Positions 1 to 7,913 of a stretch of 64,000 bases of DNA are shown here, piece by piece. How positions within the stretch are numbered: the stretch's first letter is position 1; each line of letters starts with the position of its first letter. This DNA is from a filamentous cyanobacterium ESFC-1 (GTDB lineage: Bacteria; Cyanobacteriota; Cyanobacteriia; Cyanobacteriales; Spirulinaceae): NCBI GenBank assembly GCA_000380225.1, contig KB904821.1:449767-513766 (forward strand), in the 5' to 3' direction. The translations under genes were made by a program, and so were the position numbers. The notes below the pieces were generated by a model. That model searched no databases. It saw only the letters and a list, made by a program, of their open reading frames with translations, and was not told where the DNA came from.

Positions 1-1
1 C

Positions 2-322
2 CAAGGAGCAGCATTACTCGCCCTCGAAAATCGCCAAGACTTACTCGGTTGTATTGGGACGATTCAACAAGAGCGCGATCGCCTGTACCAAGCTTTACAA
101 CAATTTCCCCAACTGCGAGTCTGGCCGAGTCATGCTAACTTTCTCTATTTGCGCCTCCAAGACGCGATCGCAGCCCATTACCCCCAAAGTCAACTGCTCG
201 ACGATCTCAAAGCCCAAGGCACGTTAATTCGACACACTGGCGGCGGTTTACGCATTACCGTGGGTACGCCCGAAGAAAATAACCGTACCCTAGAGCATCT
301 CAAGTCTTGTCTTGGGTGTTAG
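2..322 (+). CDS. hisC: Histidinol-phosphate aminotransferase, C-terminal part
   Basis: This is an open frame entering from the left edge, of which 106 residues are visible. HisC is a PLP-dependent aminotransferase of histidine biosynthesis that converts imidazole-acetol phosphate to histidinol phosphate. The visible part is the C-terminal small domain of a class I/II aminotransferase: the stretch WPSHANFLYLR, then the substrate-phosphate-binding arginine region (IRHTGGGLRITVGTPEEN), where family members have the R-x-[ST]-x-G motif. The PLP lysine lies outside the window. A paralogous class I/II aminotransferase cannot be excluded without the N-terminal half. hisG, another histidine gene, lies 24 kb away and is not in an operon with it. 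Confidence 0.8.
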   Translation, partial: QGAALLALENRQDLLGCIGTIQQERDRLYQALQQFPQLRVWPSHANFLYLRLQDAIAAHYPQSQLLDDLKAQGTLIRHTGGGLRITVGTPEENNRTLEHLKSCLGC

Positions 323-518
323 GCAGCTTTTTTCAGTAATCAGCTTCTAAGGGGCAGTGGGCAATCGGCTCCTCGGCAATCGGGGGGGAGTGGTTTCAGT
401 AATCAGTTATCAGCCTCTATGGGGCAGCTTTGCTGTGGGCAGTGGGCGTGTAGGGGCGGGGTTTCCCCGCCCAAGGGGGAGTTTGACGGATAACCAACAA
501 CCAACAACCAACAACCAA
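323..518. repeat. Composite repeat spacer after hisC
   Basis: The spacer is built from pieces that recur in this window. They are a 'cagttatcagcctctaagggg' type unit (here twice, also near 10335, 25795, 25827 and 52140), a 'gggcagtgggcag' unit, the GGGGCGG palindrome, and a short CCAACAA heptamer run that touches the stop codon of the gene on the other strand. No gene was recognised in it. Confidence 0.75.
451..473. repeat. Dispersed GGGGCGG/CCCCGCCC palindrome, copy 1
   Basis: A near-perfect inverted repeat, taggggcgggg-ttt-ccccgccca. The same 23-25 bp unit recurs in either orientation at 5838, 20849, 25870, 42101, 53076 and 62806, always in spacers. It would form a strong hairpin in RNA from either strand. 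Confidence 0.85.
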
Positions 519-1001
519 TCATAATTCAATCCGGTGTTCGGCCCGGCGAACTTTAGAAACGGTTTTGGGCAGAACTCCCACCAAACGGGCAAACGCTTCA
601 TCGGGAAGATGGGAAGCCGTAGACGCATCAAACCAATTCTCAAACTGATTGAGAATCATTTTGGCTCGTTGCATTGGTTCGGGATTGTCCGTAATTTGCT
701 TGATCAAACGAACCCATTGTCGCCGAATTAAGTACGCCCGTTCTCGTTCCGCTTTATTCTGCGGTACAACTAAAGATAAATCTCCCACCGGAGCAATATG
801 GGTAACATCCGTGTCAAAAACGCTGCCAACTACAGCCCCCGGACCGGCAAATTCAGCATGATAATGCTTGTAAAGAATCAAACCATTCCGGCGGCGACTA
901 TTGACAACTAATAATTTCTTGTCCTGCAAGTCCAGCACAATTTGAGTATTTTGTGAGTCTTTATCCAAGTTCGGAGTCGGGGTGATATTGTCCTGTGTCA
1001 T
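519..1001 (-). CDS. Conserved-looking cyanobacterial protein of unknown function
   Basis: The protein has 160 residues, is soluble, and has no signal peptide or membrane segment. The N-terminal 20 residues are polar and probably disordered. Then comes a compact alpha/beta stretch (IVLDLQDKKLLVVNSRRRNG) and a helical, charged C-terminal half containing RAYLIRRQWVRLI and ending in a Lys/Arg-rich segment (LPKTVSKVRRAEHR). I do not recognise the family. The basic C terminus could bind nucleic acid, but no defined helix-turn-helix is evident. The TGA stop codon overlaps the edge of the neighbouring CCAACAA heptamer run, so the last codon boundary is set by repeat DNA. The gene is converging with hisC. 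The long, codon-typical frame with HIP1-free but cyanobacteria-like codon use supports a real gene. Confidence 0.6.
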   Translation of the reverse strand: MTQDNITPTPNLDKDSQNTQIVLDLQDKKLLVVNSRRRNGLILYKHYHAEFAGPGAVVGSVFDTDVTHIAPVGDLSLVVPQNKAERERAYLIRRQWVRLIKQITDNPEPMQRAKMILNQFENWFDASTASHLPDEAFARLVGVLPKTVSKVRRAEHRIEL

Positions 1002-1248
1002 GCCACTTTTGCTTTAAAAGCTGGCAACAATGGTACACGGTAAACCCATCATGCGCTTAATATACAGTTTATTATTACTTTTATCCCGCGATTAATCGGG
1101 ACAGTGTGAGGGAGATCAATATCAATATTAGTCTTTTATTGTAGGGGATGTCGATTGAGTTGAGGGCCGTTGCTGTCACCCCTAGGGGCTTATGCCCTTA
1201 AAATTCTGATCTGTTGAGTTTTTAAAGCTTTTTGTTTGTGATAAAACT

Positions 1249-1767
1249 TCACAAAGATTTTCGTAACAATAAACGACGGGGACGAGACCACAACCAACTT
1301 CCGAGATGCGCTTCTGTGCTGTGGAGACGATAGCCACAAGAGCGGTACAACGCGATCGCCTGCTCGTTGTTTTCTAAGACATGAAGATAAATTTCGCGAT
1401 AGCCCCACTGTTTCACCGTTGGCTCGCAACATTGTAACAATTGACGAGCCAAGCCCCGCCGACGATAAGCCGGGCTAACGGCTAAATTGGCGATGTAAGG
1501 ATACGAACTGCCGAATAAACTCGACGCTTTCAAGGTGAGTTCAACAGTTCCGACTAATTCCTGAGCCGTACCCTGAGCCTCAGTCACCAAACACAGGTAA
1601 TGGGGAGAAGCATTTTGTAAACGACTCCGTAAATCTTCATAAATCCCCAGTTTTAGAACCGGGTTAAGCCAGTACATCCAGCCCACAGGGGGATGAAAAC
1701 AATCGGTCAACACAGTGGCCAGACCGCTTAAATCTTCAGTTTGAGCCGGACGTACCCGAAACGTCAT
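1249..1767 (-). CDS. GNAT-family N-acetyltransferase
   Basis: A GNAT fold protein that transfers acetyl from acetyl-CoA to an amine; the substrate is not predictable. The start chosen gives 172 residues beginning MTFRVRPAQTEDL, the usual beta1-alpha1 opening of the family. A longer in-frame extension to 1914 adds 49 residues without GNAT character and is probably untranslated. Motif A is clear: NLAVSPAYRRRGLARQLL, with the R-R-x-G-x-A/G pyrophosphate-binding loop. It is followed by IYLHVLENNEQAIALYRSCGY, the usual motif B helix and C-terminal Tyr/Gly. The C terminus (LWSRPRRLLLRKSL) is basic. The layout resembles RimI-like or plastid GNAT-type acetyltransferases, but the substrate is open. 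Confidence 0.8.
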   Translation of the reverse strand: MTFRVRPAQTEDLSGLATVLTDCFHPPVGWMYWLNPVLKLGIYEDLRSRLQNASPHYLCLVTEAQGTAQELVGTVELTLKASSLFGSSYPYIANLAVSPAYRRRGLARQLLQCCEPTVKQWGYREIYLHVLENNEQAIALYRSCGYRLHSTEAHLGSWLWSRPRRLLLRKSL

Positions 1768-2251
1768 AGCAGTAGTCGCGGGAGTTTTGGGTAAGGGAAA
1801 AGGGGTAGAGTTCACGGCTTCACTCGCAGCATAAGAGATTGAAAGACAACTCAAACACATCCCCATCAACTCATGATCGCCTTGGCTGATGGTAGGTGCG
1901 ATCGCTCCTCTCAAACAGCATTGTAGCGATCAATGTCATTCTCGGATAGGCCAAATTGAGGCGAGGGCGATCGTCTTTCAGGGAAGATTCTAAGAAAGGC
2001 TAGTATTGTAGGAAGAATAGATCGTGGCTTTTGGGTCGATTCTTGTTAGACCTGCGATTCAAAAGCGATCGTGGTAGAGATTATTTACCATCTTACTGTC
2101 TCGAATGGGTGTTATATCGAAATAATTAAAAATTCTTCCGGGGGAGAGAAACGCGACTCGTCATAATATTTGATAGGGTGTGTGGGCTACTCAAATTTGA
2201 TTCTTAAAGCATGGTGCGATCGCGATCCAACCTGCGCTTATTGGCCAAAAG
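1768..2251. other. Spacer between divergent GNAT gene and cyaC
   Basis: 484 bp that must hold the promoters of both divergent genes. I see several HIP1-like octamers and an AT-rich stretch near 2100-2140 (gaaataattaaaaattctt) but no convincing -10/-35 pair, operator or small gene. Confidence 0.4.
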
Positions 2252-5200
2252 ATGCTACTCCGAATGCGGAAAATCGGTGCTGTGAACGCTCAAAATCATT
2301 CTAAACCGAAAATTCTGGTGGTTGACGACGAGCCAGACAATCTGGCTTTGCTTTACCGCACCTTTCGTCGCGATTATCAAGTCTTGAAAGCGGAAAGCGG
2401 GCCGGCGGCTTTGACCATCTTGGCAGAAGAACCGGGTATTGCTGCCATTGTCTCCGACCAAAGAATGCCCATGATGAGTGGGACGGAGTTTTTGAGCCTA
2501 ACGGCGGTGCAGTATCCCGACATTATTCGGATTATCCTCACCGGTTATACCGATGTCGAGGATTTGGTCGAAGCCATCAACAGTGGCAAAGTCTTCAAAT
2601 ATGTGACCAAGCCTTGGGAAGCCGAACACCTGCAAGAAGTCGTCCGTCAAGCCCTCGAAACCCACAACCTTCTCAAAATGCGGACGGAGGAACTACGCCG
2701 TAGTTTACGCCGGGAGGCTCTACTCTACACGGTCACGAACACCATTCGTAACGCCCAATACCATCAACAAGGGGAATCGCCCCTGCAAGAAGTCTTACAA
2801 ACCATTGTGAATAGTATTGGCACCATGTTGGAGGTGGATATTTGTATTTTGCGTCCCTTCGAGCAAGACTGCCTGACTCAAAATGTCTTTGTGTTTCAAC
2901 GGCAGATGCAGCCGTCTTTGATGGCCGCCCCTAACCGGGGAGACCGCGACCGGGCGATCGCCTCAGCCTTACCGGGGCCCACATTAACGCCAGAACGTTT
3001 GGCGTTAACCGTTTGGGAAACTCACGACATTGAACCCATTAACGATATTACCCAGTATGAAGGGTTACAAGCCGAGGATGCCGAAACTCGCGATCGCGCC
3101 GCGGCCTTTACCGAAGCCGATATTTACTCGACCCTACTTATCCCCTTGATTTGTCGTAGCGAATTGGTCGCGGTGTTGGGTTTACATCGTTGTGGTGCGC
3201 CGCGACCTTGGCAGGACGACGAAAATCAATTGGTGTTGATGGTCGCTGACCAAGCCGCCTTAGCCATTTCTCAAGCTAGAGCTTACGAACAAGTGCGATC
3301 GCTCGCTCGTCGCGAAGCCCTCGTCAATACCATCACCAGTGCGATTCGCTCCAGTCTTGACCCCCAGGACATCTTTAAAGCCATTACTCAGCAATTAGGG
3401 GTGAGTTTAGATGTGGATGGCTGTGCCTTGTCTTTATGGACCGAAGAAGACGATTTCGTGCATTGTGTCGGTTTGTACGACCGCACCCAAGAAGAAACCG
3501 ACAACCGCCACTTACCCCAATCCCAAGTCCCCATTGCTGGCAATCCAGTTTTACAAGAACTGCTCAGAACCCAACAACCCGTCGTTTTAGCGGACATGGA
3601 AGTGGCTGAAAGCGAAACTATGGGTAGCGTAGAATTACCGTTGCGATCGCCCGCTAGAGCCTTACTCATTGTCCCCTTGATGGTCGATGGTAAAATTATC
3701 GGCAGTATTTCCCTGCGACAAACCCAACGCCCCCGACGCTGGGAAACCGAGGACATCGAACTCGCCCAAGCCGTGGCTGCCCAAGCCGCGATCGCCGTTC
3801 AACAAGCCCGATTATTTCAAAAAACCCGGTCTATGGCCGAGCGACTCCTCGAACTCGACCGCCAAAAAACCGAATTTTTCCAAAACGTTTCCCACGAATT
3901 TCGCACTCCCCTGACCCTCACCATCGGCCCCCTCGAAGCCGCCATCGAAAAAAACACCGGATTGCCCCTCGAACAATCCAAAATGCTGCTTCGCAACTCC
4001 CGCCGCTTATTACGTTTGGTGAATCAACTCCTCGATTTACAACGCCTCGATGCCGGGCAAATGCAAGCCAACTTCTGCCCCTGCGATTTAGGGGAATTGA
4101 TTCAGCAAATTGTCGAAACCTTTGAACCCTATTGCGAAAAGAAAAATCTCTATCTCAAAACGGCTCTCAATCCCTGTCCTTCGCTTTATCTCGATGTCGA
4201 GAAATTTGATAAAGTCATTTACAATTTGCTGTCCAATGCCATGAAATTTACCCCGTCCCAGGGCAGCATCGAAATTCGACTCAACGGCACTGAAGACCGC
4301 CTCTGTATCGAAGTGGAAGACACCGGGATCGGTATTTCTGCCAATCATTTACCCCATTTATTCGAGCGCTTTCGTCAAGCCGATGGCTCCATTGACCGTT
4401 CCTATGAAGGGACGGGTTTAGGATTATCTTTAGTCAAAGAAATTGTCGAACTTCACGGCGGTCAAATTACCGTAGACTCGATCAAAGCGACTCCCGAAAA
4501 CAGCGATTGTGGCACAACCTTTACAGTTTGGCTGCCGACTGGGACGGCTCATCTCCCCCCAGACCAAGTAATGGAAACGCCTACGGAAATACAGCCATTA
4601 CGAGCCACTGTAGAACTCGCTGATTTAGAGTTAGAGTTGCTTGATTATGAAAGCAATCGGGATGATAATGAAGAAAGCCTAGAAAATCTAGATGTTGTTG
4701 GGGATTCTCAGAAATTAATCTTGGTTGTAGATGATAATCCCGATTTACGCACTTATGTTTCTCAGATTTTGCGCTCGGCGGGATATCGGGTAAAAACCGC
4801 TTGTAATGGCGAAGAAGGCTGGGAAAAAACCCGGAAATTTCTGCCCCATTTGATTGTCACCGACTTAATGATGCCCAAGGTGTCGGGATTTGACTTAATT
4901 CGTCTGATTCGCGACGACGAGCAACTCAAAGGCACACCGATTATTTTGCTAACCGCGAAAGCCGATGAAGATAGCCGTATTTCCGGGGCTGAACAAGGGG
5001 CAGACGCTTATTTAGCCAAGCCGTTTAACGATCGCGAATTACTCGCTGAAGTCCGTAATCTCTTAGCCCTCAAAGCCAACGAAGAACGAATCAAAGAACT
5101 CAATCAATACCTAACTCAATCAGTGCTGAGTCGCTTTTTACCGCCGACCATGGTTGAGCGAGCCGCAAAAGGCGAACTTACCCTCGATCTTAGTCCCGAA

Positions 5201-5773
5201 CCCCGCTTGGTGACGATTTTGTTTAGCGATATTGTCGGGTTTACCCGCTTGTCGAATACCTTGCGATCGCGCCGGGTGTCTCAAGTCCTCAACGAATACC
5301 TCCAAACCATGAGTAACGTTGTATTTGAGCAAGGGGGAACCGTGGATAAATTCGTCGGGGATGCGATTTTAGCCCTCTTTGGTTCCCCTGAAGACTTATC
5401 CCCAGATGAACAAGTCCGACGGGCCGTGAATACTGCCAAAGCCATGTATCAGGCCCTCGATGACCTCAATGAACGCTGGCAAGCCCAAGGAATTTTGGGT
5501 CAAGACGAAAGAACCCCTTTACTGCGTTTTCGTTGCGGTATTCACCAAGGAACGGCGGTTGTGGGAATGTTTGGCAGCCAACAGCGCTCGGATTATACCG
5601 CGATCGGCCCTTCGGTCAATATTGCCTCTCGTCTCCAAGAAGCGGCCCAACCCAATAGTATTTTAGTTTCAGCAACAGTGGCGGATTATTTGTCTGCGAC
5701 TGAAATCGAACGTTTTGGCCCGTTAAAGTTGAAGGGGATTGATGAGACAGTTTTGGCGTTTTTGGTGAAATGA
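2252..5773 (+). CDS. cyaC: CyaC-type hybrid sensor kinase / adenylate cyclase
   Basis: This 1173-residue soluble protein combines a phosphorelay with a class III cyclase making cAMP from ATP. Domains in order: receiver (about 20-140; acceptor D69, T97, K120), GAF (about 175-345), GAF (about 370-525), HisKA (acceptor H548 in NVSHEFRTPLT), HATPase (N-box N672, G1 DTGIGI at 700, G2 GTGLGL at 730), second receiver (about 830-945; D871, K933), and cyclase (about 985-1173). The cyclase keeps both metal aspartates (D993 in FSDIVGFT, D1037 in FVGDA), the purine-selecting pair K1033/T1116 and the N1123/R1127 transition-state pair, so it should be active and ATP-specific. The architecture and length match CyaC of Anabaena and Spirulina. 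It stands alone, so its output is cAMP rather than a partner regulator. The exact N terminus is uncertain because ATG codons at residues 1 and 5 are both possible. Confidence 0.9.
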   Translation: MLLRMRKIGAVNAQNHSKPKILVVDDEPDNLALLYRTFRRDYQVLKAESGPAALTILAEEPGIAAIVSDQRMPMMSGTEFLSLTAVQYPDIIRIILTGYTDVEDLVEAINSGKVFKYVTKPWEAEHLQEVVRQALETHNLLKMRTEELRRSLRREALLYTVTNTIRNAQYHQQGESPLQEVLQTIVNSIGTMLEVDICILRPFEQDCLTQNVFVFQRQMQPSLMAAPNRGDRDRAIASALPGPTLTPERLALTVWETHDIEPINDITQYEGLQAEDAETRDRAAAFTEADIYSTLLIPLICRSELVAVLGLHRCGAPRPWQDDENQLVLMVADQAALAISQARAYEQVRSLARREALVNTITSAIRSSLDPQDIFKAITQQLGVSLDVDGCALSLWTEEDDFVHCVGLYDRTQEETDNRHLPQSQVPIAGNPVLQELLRTQQPVVLADMEVAESETMGSVELPLRSPARALLIVPLMVDGKIIGSISLRQTQRPRRWETEDIELAQAVAAQAAIAVQQARLFQKTRSMAERLLELDRQKTEFFQNVSHEFRTPLTLTIGPLEAAIEKNTGLPLEQSKMLLRNSRRLLRLVNQLLDLQRLDAGQMQANFCPCDLGELIQQIVETFEPYCEKKNLYLKTALNPCPSLYLDVEKFDKVIYNLLSNAMKFTPSQGSIEIRLNGTEDRLCIEVEDTGIGISANHLPHLFERFRQADGSIDRSYEGTGLGLSLVKEIVELHGGQITVDSIKATPENSDCGTTFTVWLPTGTAHLPPDQVMETPTEIQPLRATVELADLELELLDYESNRDDNEESLENLDVVGDSQKLILVVDDNPDLRTYVSQILRSAGYRVKTACNGEEGWEKTRKFLPHLIVTDLMMPKVSGFDLIRLIRDDEQLKGTPIILLTAKADEDSRISGAEQGADAYLAKPFNDRELLAEVRNLLALKANEERIKELNQYLTQSVLSRFLPPTMVERAAKGELTLDLSPEPRLVTILFSDIVGFTRLSNTLRSRRVSQVLNEYLQTMSNVVFEQGGTVDKFVGDAILALFGSPEDLSPDEQVRRAVNTAKAMYQALDDLNERWQAQGILGQDERTPLLRFRCGIHQGTAVVGMFGSQQRSDYTAIGPSVNIASRLQEAAQPNSILVSATVADYLSATEIERFGPLKLKGIDETVLAFLVK

Positions 5774-5837
5774 TACTAAATTCGGTTAAAATTCACCGTC
5801 TGCCTGGTTAAATTGCCCTAACGTTACACAAATCCTG

Positions 5838-5860
5838 TAGGGGCGGGGTTTCCCCGTCCA
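5838..5860. repeat. Dispersed GGGGCGG palindrome, copy 2
   Basis: Same unit as at 451 with one change (ccccgtcca), located 65 bp after the cyaC stop codon. Confidence 0.8.
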
Positions 5861-5948
5861 ATCTACACTTTTGTAAATTAAGATTTTGATCTCAAATTCA
5901 GCAAGCCCTGAAGGGCTTACCAAAAATCATGGGTTATTAGCCCCGTCC

Positions 5949-6052
5949 TGTCTTGCCGAGCTACAAGGTGCGCCTGTCTTGTCGAGCTACAAGGTGCGCC
6001 TGTCTTGTCGAGCTACAAGGTGCGCCTGTCTTGTCGAGCTACAAGGTGCGCC
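5949..6052. repeat. 26-bp tandem repeat, four copies
   Basis: Four head-to-tail copies of a 26-bp unit (tgtcttgtcgagctacaagg followed by tgcgcc) start at 5949, 5975, 6001 and 6027. Only the first copy differs, by one base (c for t at 5956). All forward frames stay open through the array, which is why spurious reading frames appear here. It abuts a second, unrelated array. Confidence 0.95.
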
Positions 6053-6127
6053 TTTCGGCGGCGCGGGGTCTCGACGCTTTCGGCGGCGCGGGGTCTCGAC
6101 GCTTTCGGCGGCGCGGGGTCTCGACGC
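6053..6127. repeat. 25-bp tandem repeat, three copies
   Basis: Three identical copies of a 25-bp unit (tttcggcggcgcggggtctc followed by gacgc) start at 6053, 6078 and 6103. The array begins at the exact base where the 26-bp array ends and runs into the transposon right-end relic. Confidence 0.95.
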
Positions 6128-6160
6128 TTAAAGGACGGCTTTGTGCTAAACTTTTAACTA

Positions 6161-6290
6161 GAGTACCGCCCTTGCAGACGGGAAAAATGCACGCCCTTGG
6201 GTAAAGAGATCGGGGTTAATACTTCGGTATCAGCGCTTACTCTCCCGATGAAGCGAGAATCCTCGACCGTTTACGGCGGGGAGTTGTCAA
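6161..6290 (+). ncRNA. Solo right-end / omegaRNA-like relic of a TnpB-type (IS200/IS605) element
   Basis: About 130 bp starting gagtaccgcccttgcaga and ending in a hairpin-forming segment, cctcgaccg-ttta-cggcgggg, then agttgtcaa. A related copy lies inverted at 41626-41764. They share the first ~20 bp, a central gggtaaagagatcgggg block and the terminal aagcgagaatcc plus hairpin plus GAGTTGTCAA. This terminal pattern is what I know from the 3' ends of cyanobacterial tnpB elements, where the RNA overlapping the right end guides TnpB. No tnpB is present beside it. The RNA assignment is inference; the conserved element pair is seen directly. Confidence 0.55.
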
Positions 6291-6473
6291 TACAGTCATT
6301 ACAATTAACTTCCAAACAGTGACAATTGATGGTATCTGGCTTTTGCCCTCACCCCAAACCCCTCTCCCACGGGAGAGGGGCTTACCATTGGTTCTTATTT
6401 GTAACGACTATATCAACGAGTTTGTCGGGGTGAGGTTTCTCCACTCAAGCATCAAAATGAAGTCGTCTCTCCC

Positions 6474-6540
6474 GTCAAACCGCCCGCAGATTAAAAATCT
6501 GGGGCTAATATAACAAAGTCCACCTTCAAAGGACTCTGGG
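6474..6540 (-). repeat. Dispersed element, inverted copy of the one at 32336
   Basis: Read on the minus strand, this contains ggactttg(t/c)tatattagcccc(a/g)gattt followed by a (t/c)gtgggcgg-like stretch, matching 32336-32405. Just upstream (6349-6383) is the 'ccctcaccccaaacccctctccc' low-value repeat common in bacterial spacers. No gene was recognised between 6291 and 6614. Confidence 0.7.
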
Positions 6541-6614
6541 AATTAACGGGTTATAACGGCGCGATCGCCCTTGGACTATACTTTTTTGCTATCCACCCTT
6601 GCGGACGATCCTCG

Positions 6615-7877
6615 ATGAAGAAAATTTGGTGTATGGGTCTGAGTTTAACGACATTGTTATTTGTATTCGGGTGTAGTCGTCCTCAGACTAACTCGACGAT
6701 TTCCGATTCTGAAACTTTAACGCAGAATACAGACTCCACTGCACTCTCGAACATTATCCAAACCCAAGTTGACCAAACTTTAGTTGCAGACGGCCCCGGT
6801 GTGGCGGTTTTGGTGATGGAAAATGGCGAAATTCTCCACGCAGAGGGTTATGGTTTGCGGGATATCGACGCACAACTTCCCATTACCCCCAATACGGTTT
6901 TTGACCTTGCATCGGTATCGAAACAAATGACTGCTTTGGGGATATTAATTCTCAGGGAAAAGGGGGAATTAGATGTAGAGAATGCAGTAACGGATTATCT
7001 CCCCGATTTTGTCGATCCAAATCCCGACAATCCGATTACAGTCGCGGATTTATTGCATCATACTTCGGGCTTGGCTGATTATACCGGAGAGGCTTTTCAG
7101 TCATCAGTTATCAGTCATCAGTCATCAGTAACTACCGAAAATCAAGGCGATCTTTCAAAATATGATTCTCTTTCAGATACTGAGTTTGCGAATTTAACCC
7201 TAGAGGATCATTTGTTGTGGTTGAATGAGCAAGAATCGGTACGCGATCGCGGTACAGAATTTGAATATAACAATAGTAACTATGCCTTACTCGCATTAAT
7301 GATTCAGCGCGTCGCGGGAAAACCTTTTGCGGCGTTTATGCAAGAGGAAATTTTCGCACCGTTGGGAATGTCGCAAACCCTGGTATATCAAAATCTCGGA
7401 CAAGTCATTCCCCAACAAGCTAAGGGTTACGCGGTTTCTGAGGATGGAGAGGTAACAGAATCGAGTTTCCCTACAGTTATTACAGGGGATGGTAATATTT
7501 TTAGTTCAATTGCGGATTTAGCAAACTATGACCGAGGTTTGCGAGATCATACCTTAATCAGTCCTGAAACCTTAGCCCTCGCGTTTACTCCAGGGGAAGC
7601 TACTGAAGATTATGGCTTTGGTTGGGAAGTTACCGAGACTTATGGGCATAATGATGGCAGTTGGGATGGTACTAGCACTTATTATCTATTTTATTTCGAT
7701 CCGGCAATTAGTATTGTGGTTTTGTCCAATGATGAGAATTATGACCCAGAGGAATTGGTAGACGCGATCAGGCGAAGCCTGCCACTCCGCGATCGCGATT
7801 ACCTTGGATTTGGAGTAATATCTAAAGGAGTTTTGAGTTTGACCAATAGAGCGCTACGAAAAATATTTTATATATAA
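6615..7877 (+). CDS. Lipoprotein serine hydrolase, class C beta-lactamase fold
   Basis: The protein has 420 residues and probably acts outside the inner membrane as a lipid-anchored peptidase, esterase or beta-lactamase-like hydrolase. A lipoprotein signal ends at LFVFGC, giving lipidated C20. Catalytic motifs of the PBP4*/class C family are present: S100-V-S-K103 (nucleophile and general base), Y218-N-N220 (YxN box) and an HND-G box late in the protein (YGHNDGSWDG). The substrate is unknown; most family members are not antibiotic-resistance enzymes. Two oddities stand out. Residues about 162-175 are encoded by the dispersed 'cagtcatcagttatcag' repeat (7098-7131). The last ~35 residues (from about RRSLPLRDRD) contain HIP1 and another repeat-like segment and look added. 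The next gene (parD) follows 36 bp downstream. Confidence 0.8.
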   Translation: MKKIWCMGLSLTTLLFVFGCSRPQTNSTISDSETLTQNTDSTALSNIIQTQVDQTLVADGPGVAVLVMENGEILHAEGYGLRDIDAQLPITPNTVFDLASVSKQMTALGILILREKGELDVENAVTDYLPDFVDPNPDNPITVADLLHHTSGLADYTGEAFQSSVISHQSSVTTENQGDLSKYDSLSDTEFANLTLEDHLLWLNEQESVRDRGTEFEYNNSNYALLALMIQRVAGKPFAAFMQEEIFAPLGMSQTLVYQNLGQVIPQQAKGYAVSEDGEVTESSFPTVITGDGNIFSSIADLANYDRGLRDHTLISPETLALAFTPGEATEDYGFGWEVTETYGHNDGSWDGTSTYYLFYFDPAISIVVLSNDENYDPEELVDAIRRSLPLRDRDYLGFGVISKGVLSLTNRALRKIFYI

Positions 7878-7913
7878 TTGAAAAGTACAGAATATTAGGA
7901 AAAACTAAATACC

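Noticed and set aside
5886..6204. Two open frames through the tandem arrays
   Set aside because: They are open only because the 25/26-bp units lack stops in all frames; the translations are repeats of one another with no ribosome binding site or family resemblance.
6319..6513. 64-codon frame
   Set aside because: It translates the 'ccctcaccccaaacccctctccc' spacer repeat and the dispersed element; no coding character.
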